The notes under the pieces were generated by a model that had not been told where the DNA came from, searched no databases, and worked only from the letters and a program-made list of their open reading frames with translations. Below, in pieces: positions 9,312 to 15,900 of a stretch of 64,000 nt of DNA; position 1 is the stretch's first letter; every line of letters starts with the position of its first letter. A program made the translations under genes and the position numbers. This stretch comes from Pseudomonas sp. R84 (lineage in GTDB: Bacteria > Pseudomonadota > Gammaproteobacteria > Pseudomonadales > Pseudomonadaceae): positions 1,601,501 to 1,665,500 of the forward strand of contig NZ_CP019426.1 in the NCBI RefSeq assembly GCF_009834515.1, given 5' to 3'.

Positions 9312-9319
9312 GGTGGCTT

Positions 9320-9329
9320 CTCCAGTTGA
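9320..9329 (-). promoter_or_regulatory. Shine-Dalgarno segment complementary to the riboswitch variable hairpin
   Basis: On the minus strand this reads TCAACTGGAG, containing the GGAG ribosome binding site of the binding-protein gene. It is the exact reverse complement of CTCCAGTTGA at 9406-9415 within the riboswitch. The 8 nt between it and the ATG, AAGCCACC, also occur at 9367-9374, at the 3' edge of aptamer stem P1. Ten continuous pairs covering the ribosome binding site suggest ligand-controlled translation initiation. Confidence 0.6.
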
Positions 9330-9368
9330 TCAAGGGCGGACAGGATGGCAACGCGGCACCGCGAACGG

Positions 9369-9471
9369 TGGCTTGTCTCCCGGGCTTTTGTCCCGCCGTG
9401 TAACCTCAACTGGAGGTCGCCAACTCTCGGACCAGCCACTCGCGATTGCGAGCCGGAACCCTAGTCAGCCA
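9369..9471 (-). promoter_or_regulatory. Guanidine-I riboswitch (ykkC subtype 1)
   Basis: The minus strand carries all conserved blocks of the ykkC aptamer in order: CTAGGGTTCCGG (9454-9465), GGCTGGTCCGAGAG (9423-9436), a variable hairpin ACCTC-CAGTT-GAGGT (9403-9417), TACACGGCGGGA (9391-9402) and AAAAGCCCGGGAGA (9376-9389). TGGCT at 9467-9471 can pair with AGCCA at 9369-9373 to form P1. The aptamer lies 57 nt before the ATG of an importer gene whose operon encodes guanidine carboxylase functions, which argues for the guanidine-I class rather than the ppGpp or PRPP variants. No Rho-independent terminator is visible between the aptamer and the gene, so translational control is more likely. Confidence 0.93.
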
Positions 9472-9521
9472 TTGCAAATTGTGGTGCCGCGAACCTGTGA
9501 TGACTCCTGCACGGGTTTGCT

Positions 9522-9540
9522 AAAGCGAGACGCGTGCCAA
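9522..9540 (-). promoter_or_regulatory. Sigma-54-type promoter of the guanidine operon
   Basis: Minus strand TTGGCACGCGTCTCGCTTT: GG and GC are exactly 10 nt apart, TGGCACG matches the -24 element fully and TCGCT matches the -12 element except for one base. Transcription would start near 9514, about 40 nt before the riboswitch. Sigma-54 promoters in pseudomonads commonly serve nitrogen-source genes activated by NtrC; an imperfect dyad lies upstream at 9624-9641. Confidence 0.6.
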
Positions 9541-9758
9541 GTCGCGACAGGCGCTCTGGTACGGGCGCGCGGGTTGCTTAGGTTTGGCGGCGAGGGCGCT
9601 GAGGCGCTTTGTGTTGGTGCGCGGCTGCACCGTGATGCAGCGTATCAGCCGCTGATCCGATGGTTTTGGGTTGTTGGCACTCGGCATGGCTTTGCCAGTC
9701 AAAACAGATGTCAGCCGGTCTGTGCCGACTGCTGTCGCGGGTCTTTCAGGAGGCCGCC
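9541..9758. other. Intergenic region between the guanidine operon and the lipoprotein genes
   Basis: With the riboswitch and promoter this forms a gap of about 450 bp between divergent genes. Visible structure: an inverted repeat GCTGCA-N6-TGCAGC at 9624-9641 and, next to it, GGTGC-N6-GCACC around 9616-9631. These resemble NtrC half-sites but with non-canonical spacing. The promoter for the rightward lipoprotein gene must also lie here; I could not pick one out. No coding frame is convincing. Confidence 0.4.
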
Positions 9759-10022
9759 ATGCTTATTCAGAAAACGTTGCGACGAGCGCTGCTGGGAGCG
9801 GTGCTCGGTTTGGGTCTGTCCGGTTGTTATTACTACGCCGGACCCTACGGCGGTTACCCCGCTACTTACTACTCTCCCGGCTATTACTCACCTTATTCCT
9901 ACGGCAGTTATTACGGCCCGCGCTACTACGGCGGCGCGCGTTATTACTACGGTGGCTACGGGTATCGAGGCGGTTACGGACGGGGTTATCACGGCGGCGG
10001 ATATCACGGTGGCCACCATTAA
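9759..10022 (+). CDS. Small Tyr/Gly-rich lipoprotein, function unknown
   Basis: 87 residues. The N-terminus MLIQKTLRRALLGAVLGLGLSGC is a lipoprotein signal peptide with lipobox LSGC. The mature part is almost entirely Tyr, Gly, Pro, Ser and His (YYYAGPYGGYP, then GYHGGGYHGGHH at the end), so it is low-complexity and probably disordered. I chose the ATG at 9759 because it has the strong ribosome binding site CAGGAGGCCGCC and opens directly into the signal peptide; a longer frame upstream has neither. The next gene has the same 15-nt leader and the same architecture. Outer-membrane or periplasmic location is likely; no function is known to me. Confidence 0.8.
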   Translation: MLIQKTLRRALLGAVLGLGLSGCYYYAGPYGGYPATYYSPGYYSPYSYGSYYGPRYYGGARYYYGGYGYRGGYGRGYHGGGYHGGHH

Positions 10023-10203
10023 TCAGCGGCTGAATGACAGCGTTTTTGCGGATGAACAAGGTTTCATCAATCACTTGTTTCAACTTGTTACGGGAACGCA
10101 CCAGATGCCAAAAGCGCTGTCTGATTTTTCGACAGTCACCGATTAAATGACTGTCGCCTGCCAGCGTCGCTGGTGTGGCCAACCCGCGGTCCAGGAGGCC
10201 GCC

Positions 10204-10611
10204 ATGTATAGACGAATTCTTCTACTTGCTGCGTTGATGTTTTCCGTTGCCGGTTGCGTCCCGTACTCCTACGCGGACTCGTATTACAGCTCAGAGGTCT
10301 ACACATCACCTGCACCGGCCTACTACAACACGGGTGGCACGTATTACAACGGTGGCAGCAGGTATTACGCGCAGCCACGCTACTACCAGCCAGCCCCGCG
10401 GTACTACCAGCAACCGCGCTATTACCAATCGGCGCCGCGTTACTACCAACCGGCTCCACGTTATTACGAGAGCCGTCGCTGGCACGGCAATGATCGCGGG
10501 CGTTGGGATGGTCATCGTCGCGGCGGTTGGGATAACGATCACCGCGGTCGTGGCAACTATGACCGACACAGCGGACGTGGCGACCACAATGGACGTGGCA
10601 ACCGCTGGTAA
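10204..10611 (+). CDS. Small Tyr-rich lipoprotein with RYYQPAP-type repeats, function unknown
   Basis: 135 residues starting at 10204 behind CAGGAGGCCGCC, identical to the leader of the preceding lipoprotein gene. The signal peptide MYRRILLLAALMFSVAGC ends in lipobox VAGC. The mature region has about five tandem RYYQ(P/S)APx units at residues 60-90, followed by a charged Arg/Asp/Gly/His-rich tail (NDRGRWDGHRRGGW, GDHNGRGNRW). The gene is 181 bp downstream of its paralogue and is followed by a terminator. The repeats and composition resemble surface-exposed, possibly polyphenol- or metal-binding low-complexity proteins, but this is only a compositional analogy. Confidence 0.82.
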   Translation: MYRRILLLAALMFSVAGCVPYSYADSYYSSEVYTSPAPAYYNTGGTYYNGGSRYYAQPRYYQPAPRYYQQPRYYQSAPRYYQPAPRYYESRRWHGNDRGRWDGHRRGGWDNDHRGRGNYDRHSGRGDHNGRGNRW

Positions 10612-10627
10612 ATCCACGCAAATGAAA

Positions 10628-10652
10628 GCGGCGCTATTAGCGCCGTTTTTTT
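10628..10652 (+). terminator. Rho-independent terminator after the lipoprotein pair
   Basis: Stem CGGCGC (10629-10634) / GCGCCG (10640-10645), 5-nt loop, followed by seven T residues, 17 bp downstream of the second lipoprotein stop. Confidence 0.88.
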
Positions 10653-10807
10653 ATGCCCGTCGAAAAAGTCGTCCCGTTAGCCATCTCCTAGGGCATTCCC
10701 AGACGCTTCCTACAGTTTCATTTCCTTGCATTTGTTAGCGTTTGTTCCTGCCGAACGAGGTGAGCAAAACTCAGTTCAATAGCGGCGAATAAACGGACGA
10801 TGCCGCT

Positions 10808-12052
10808 ATGAAGCTTCTTGTGATTCACCAAAACTTTCCGGGCCAGTTCCGTCACGTGGTGCTGGCAGCGATTGACAGGCGTTATGAGGTTTTGGCGATA
10901 GGTCGGGATACGGCGCCGGGTATCGCAGAGGTGAAAATATATCGATACCGCGCTGCCAGCAGAGCCGCGGGCGATATTCACCCCTATCTGGCCCGTTACG
11001 AACAAGCGGTGACTGATGGACAGAAGGTTTTTGAAATTCTGAGCCGACTGAAACATTCGGGTTATCGGCCGGACGTGATTCTCGCTCATCCCGGATGGGG
11101 GGAAACGCTCTTCGTCAAGGATGTCTATCCTGACGCGCCGCTTATTCACTATTGCGAATATTACTATCGGGCGCAGGGCGCGGATTCCGGATTCGACCCT
11201 GAATTCCCGCGAGCCACAAGAGAGTCTTCGAGGCTGCGAGTGCTCAATTCGCTGCATCTTTTGAATCTCGAGCAATGTGACATTGCCATTGCGCCCACGC
11301 GGTGGCAGCGCAGTCTGTTTCCGGCCGCTTATCAGTCGGCCATTCGGGTTATTCACGAGGGCGTCATTCAAAGTTCCTGTTTGGCGAAAGTTGGGGCCGT
11401 CAGGTTGCGCAATGGCGTCGAACTGAGAGCCGGGCAGCCGATCGTTACTTATGTCGCGAGGAATCTTGAGCCTTATCGCGGGTTTCACAGTTTTATGCGA
11501 GCGATCCCGCATATTCAGGCTGGGTGTCCCGATGCGCAGATAATCATAGTGGGCGGTGATGCCGTCAGTTACGGGCGTAAGCCGGTTGGCTATGCAAATT
11601 GGCGCAGCAGGATGGAGGCAGAGGTAAGTTTCGATCATTCCACCGTCCATTTTACAGGGAAGCTTCCTTACCAGACTTACCGGGCAGTTCTGGACTGTTC
11701 AAAGGCTCATGTTTATTTGACGTATCCGTTTGTTATGTCGTGGTCGTTACTGGAGGCGATGTCGGCTGGGTGCGTGGTAGTAGCGTCGGATACGGCTCCG
11801 GTAAGGGAGGTGATCGTCGATGGTTACAATGGAATGCTGGTGGATTTCTTCGATCATCACGGTATCGCCAAACGTATTACCAAGGTTCTTGATTCTGTTG
11901 ATGAGTACGACAGCCTGCGCAGCGCCGCGAAGTTGACGGCGAGCAGATTTGATGTGGAGTACGGCACGACACAATACTTTGAGGTATTTGAAAGCGCGAC
12001 GTCCGGGCATCTGAAGAAACAGCCTGCTCCTCAGTTTGACAGGGAGATTTGA
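10808..12052 (+). CDS. Family 4-type glycosyltransferase, first gene of the RTX cluster
   Basis: 414 residues. N-terminus MKLLVIHQNFPGQFRHV is characteristic of the Glyco_trans_4_3 N-terminal domain that precedes a GT4 catalytic domain. The donor-binding half begins near residue 210 (PIVTYVARNLEPYRGFHSF) and ends with the GT-B motif SWSLLEAMSAGCVVVASDTAPVREVI around residues 314-338. Acceptor and sugar are unknown. The gene has lower G+C than the flanking housekeeping genes and is spaced 1 bp from the next gene, with the RTX gene after that, so glycosylation of the RTX protein or of an associated polysaccharide is a reasonable inference only. The start has a weak Shine-Dalgarno. Confidence 0.85.
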   Translation: MKLLVIHQNFPGQFRHVVLAAIDRRYEVLAIGRDTAPGIAEVKIYRYRAASRAAGDIHPYLARYEQAVTDGQKVFEILSRLKHSGYRPDVILAHPGWGETLFVKDVYPDAPLIHYCEYYYRAQGADSGFDPEFPRATRESSRLRVLNSLHLLNLEQCDIAIAPTRWQRSLFPAAYQSAIRVIHEGVIQSSCLAKVGAVRLRNGVELRAGQPIVTYVARNLEPYRGFHSFMRAIPHIQAGCPDAQIIIVGGDAVSYGRKPVGYANWRSRMEAEVSFDHSTVHFTGKLPYQTYRAVLDCSKAHVYLTYPFVMSWSLLEAMSAGCVVVASDTAPVREVIVDGYNGMLVDFFDHHGIAKRITKVLDSVDEYDSLRSAAKLTASRFDVEYGTTQYFEVFESATSGHLKKQPAPQFDREI

Positions 12053-12053
12053 A

Positions 12054-12908
12054 ATGCTCCGGATGTCGCGTAAGCAATGGGTTAAATGGTTTAAGAAGTT
12101 GTTGAAGTATGGCTTGTTTGTTTATGTCTGTTATTGCGTGGTGGATTTTTATATCCGTGAAGAACAAGTCGCCGAGGCGATGGCAGTCTATTACGCGGAT
12201 CAGGAGGCCTGTCAAAAGAAGCTGGCGAGCATGAAGCAGGTGCCCATACTGGGCGGCAGCTATGTGGATAAGACTCTGGGGCCGGAGTTTTATGTGGGCA
12301 TGCCTGAACTGGCGAATAAGAAAGCGTGTCTGGCCAATACGCTCAAGGGGCATTTCTGGTGGACCGGGACGGGTTTGCACCGGTACCAGGATCAGAGCCT
12401 GAAGTCGATTCCTGAAAGTTGGCGTCTTTATAAATTGACCGCCGGGCTTTATACAAGAAAAGAGACTAGCGAGCCCCATGAACGGGGCTATCGGCACGTC
12501 AACTGGCCGGATGAGTTGATTGTGAAGTTGAAAAATTATCCGGGGTTAGAGATTTGGCTGGATGCTCCGCCGCCGCATTTCAAGAATGTGGATTCCGTCA
12601 GAACGTTTGTCATTACTGGCTGGCCGCGGCGTGATGGCACCCCTCGGTTGATAGGCTGTGACGGTTTGATTCGCCCGGCTTCCGAAGAACAACTGACTGA
12701 CGAGAAATTGGCAAGGCTCAGCAGAGCAGAATTGGAAAATCTGGATTTTGGCAAGTTGAACTTTTTCTGCACTGTCAATCTGGATAGCTTTGACTTTGCT
12801 GGGGGGCACGGCAGCGTAGACCTCGGTCTATCGTCATTACGCGAAGCACCTGAGATGCTCAAGTTTCTCAGTGATTATCTTTCACGCTCAGTTATTACAA
12901 GGAAGTAA
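12054..12908 (+). CDS. Membrane-anchored protein of unknown function between glycosyltransferase and RTX genes
   Basis: 284 residues; I do not recognise the family. A basic N-terminus (MSRKQWVKWFKKLLKY) followed by one hydrophobic segment at about residues 18-34 (YGLFVYVCYCVVDFYI) predicts a type II anchor with the remainder in the periplasm. The soluble part has scattered Cys (EACQKK, KKACLAN, LIGCDG, FFCTVN) that could form disulfides. The ATG at 12054 was preferred over an upstream TTG because AGGGAG lies about 9 nt before it. Sampled G+C is near 40% (24 of 60 in 12061-12120), well below the flanking genes. It starts 1 bp after the glycosyltransferase stop and ends 2 bp before the RTX gene: one operon. 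Confidence 0.78.
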   Translation: MLRMSRKQWVKWFKKLLKYGLFVYVCYCVVDFYIREEQVAEAMAVYYADQEACQKKLASMKQVPILGGSYVDKTLGPEFYVGMPELANKKACLANTLKGHFWWTGTGLHRYQDQSLKSIPESWRLYKLTAGLYTRKETSEPHERGYRHVNWPDELIVKLKNYPGLEIWLDAPPPHFKNVDSVRTFVITGWPRRDGTPRLIGCDGLIRPASEEQLTDEKLARLSRAELENLDFGKLNFFCTVNLDSFDFAGGHGSVDLGLSSLREAPEMLKFLSDYLSRSVITRK

Positions 12909-12910
12909 CG

Positions 12911-15900
12911 ATGAGTTATGTTTTTAGCGATATGGAAAAAACAGCGATCTTTAACGCAGCCAATATTTGCAAAGGTATGAGGCTTCTCTCAAAAAAAATT
13001 GAGTACGAGGCACTGGGAATGGCGGGGGCTAGCTGCGCTCCCCTGTATCAAAAACTATTCGAGATTATTGGCGGAAGAGTTTCCGACGTTACCGCTGTCG
13101 ATAAAGAGGCTGGAAAAATTCTGAAAAGCGCCAGGCTCTGGCTTGCCGTGGCCATTGATGCCAACGGTGGAAACGGTGCCTACTCCGCCCTGATTCGCGG
13201 CTACACCTCGCGGCAAGGTGAACTGAGATTGAATAAAATTTTCAGTGAAAACCTGATGCAGCTGTCATCCAATCAGGTCGCCGTCAATTTCATCAATACC
13301 TTGATCGACGGATCCCTCGCGGGTCGGCTGGCACCCTGGACGGTTCCATCCATCAGCCAGATTGCAGAGATTGATGCCAGTGCGATCGGCAAGGCACTGT
13401 TTAGTGAGGCTTGCGGAGAGAAGGATACAGCCGTGAGCCATAACGCCGGCTGGTCAGGGACAGTCGGATTCAGCCTGTTGGGTGGAGCGCCGCCCTATGA
13501 AACCTGGAGATTGATCTCCGCTGGTGATTCGCAAGGGGAAGATGGCGGCACGCCGACTCAAGCAAAAGCCAACAGGCTCGATGACTATAAAAATATCCTG
13601 TTCGCCATCGATTCCTACAGCGTCGGATTGCGAGCGGCGATCAGCAATTTCGGCGTCAACCCATTGCAAAGTCTGCTTTCCGTCGTGCCAGAGCAAATCA
13701 ATATCGCGCTCGCCAGTGGCAGCCTCAATCCGCTGATTCAGCATGTCGTTCAAGGCACGTCTGTTTCCGCCGCAGTCGACCTGATATTGCGCTATGGCCA
13801 GAATGAATTCCTGGACATGTTCAAGCGCACCTACGACGGCGATTCAGCAGCGCCAGCTACCACCGATGAAACCTTCGCCACCAACGCTTACGCATTCTTC
13901 TCGGCATTTTCACCAGAGCAGTCCCAAAGCATCGTCACCCGTTCGATAGGCGAATACGGAAACGCCAATTCATGGGCAAAACTGGCTGGCGAGTCGACAC
14001 CCATCGGCCTTTCGTTGCGCAATTCCCTGAAGCAACTCAGTGAAATCGTCATTGAGCGAGCTGACGGTTACCCCGGACGCGAACTGGAACTCTACGATCC
14101 GCTGACCGGCGAAGGTTTCATCACCGCGCAATGTCTTGCCGATCGTGCGCAGATGTTGGCCCGGTTGATTGCTCGAACTCAGGGCTCGTTTGGAGAACAC
14201 TCGCTGCAGAAGTTTTCCTACGTCGATCTCGCCTCAGCCAAACAGGTGCCAATGACGACCGGTGTGTTGAACCCGCTGGTCATGTTCGGCGATGACGGCT
14301 CGCGGTCTTTCGCGGGCGGTACGAACACTGATCATCTGTATGGCGGCGCGGGCAATGACACGATCAACGGGCTGGCAGGTCACGATGTCATCGAGGGTGG
14401 GGGCGGCAACGATTTGCTTGGCGGAGGCGACGGCAATGATGCGCTGTACGGAATGGCCGGTGATGATGTTTTGCGCGGAGGAAAGGGTAACGACTCTTTG
14501 ATCGGTGGCGAAGGCAGCGACCGCTATGAGTTTTCCAGCGGTGATGGCATCGATGAGATCTTCGACGCCAACGCCAATGGGCAGCTGTGGATCAACGGCG
14601 CGCCGATTCCTTCACTCAAACGTCGCGCCCCTTTGAGCAATATCTGGTGGACCGAGGATCAGGCCATCACCCTGACCCTCATCGAAGAACTCAGCGAACC
14701 CACGCTCAATATCAAATATGGCCTGAACGATCTCGTCGTTATCAAGAACTTCCGCCCCGGGATGCTTGGCATCCGACTTCCCGAATACCAAGGCCATACG
14801 GTCTCTGCTCCCGATCTGGTTCTCCAGGGCGATTGGAAAGCGAAAGATATCGAGCCCAATGTTCCCGGTGATCAGTTCTCATACGATGAGTTGGGCAACG
14901 CCTTGCTATTGCCCAACATAAAACAGAGAAACAAAGCCGATGTGCTTTACGGCTCTGCAAAAGACAACGTCATTCTCGGACTTGGTGGAGCAGACCGATT
15001 ATTCGGCAAGGACGGAAACGATCAGTTGTTTGGCGATAAACAGATGACGCTCGAAAAGGCCATGGCCGCTGGCGACTCTAAAGGGAAAACAGCTCGAGGC
15101 GATTGGCTTGATGGCGGTGCTGGTCACGATTTGCTCATCGGTACGGCATCCCAGGACGTGCTTCTGGGCGGTAACGATCGGGATACGCTGATTGGAGGTG
15201 CGGGAGATGACATCTTATCAGGCGATGAAACGACCGGCGCGCTAGAGCAGAAATGGGGATTCAAACGCGTCGAAGTGCTTATAGACGGTGGTGTCACCAG
15301 TCACCGAACTGTCTTTTCAAAGGCCTCCTTTAATAGTTCGACGCAGGGCGATAACGATGTTCTCTACGGCCAGGGCGGCCGCGATGTTCTCAATGGTGGA
15401 TGGGGCGACGATCTGCTTGATGGCGGAACTGAAGATGATCTTCTTGGAGGGGATGGCGGGAATGACACCCTGGCCGGAGGAAGTGGTAACGACACATTAA
15501 TGGGAGACAACCTCGATTGGGGCGGTGGCCTGCAAAGCAAACACCATGGCAACGATGTATTGGACGGTGGCAGTGGCGATGATTGGCTCGCTGGTAACGG
15601 TGGAGCCGATGCGATTTATGGTGGCTCAGGCAATGACACTCTCCACGGGGATGACGATGTACTGAACGGCGTTGCCGGTGACGCCGCCCACTTTTTTGCA
15701 AATGACCTGCTGGACGGTGGTGCGGGAGACGACAAACTTTTGGGCGGCGGGGCGAATGATCTGCTGTTCGGAGGTGAAGGTAACGACGCGCTGGCCGGGG
15801 ATTATGCGGAGCATCCAATTCGGTACCACGGCAATGATTTACTTGATGGTGGAGCGGGCGATGACACACTTCAGGGAATGGGTGGCTCCGATACCCTGAT

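Noticed and set aside
9605..9641. A canonical NtrC binding site pair.
   Set aside because: The dyads have wrong half-site polarity or spacing compared with TGCACC-N5-GGTGCA; kept only as a weak remark in the sigma-54 finding.
10718..11650. A 310-codon minus-strand frame opposite the family 4 glycosyltransferase.
   Set aside because: The plus-strand frame has clear GT4 motifs and operon spacing; the minus frame has none.
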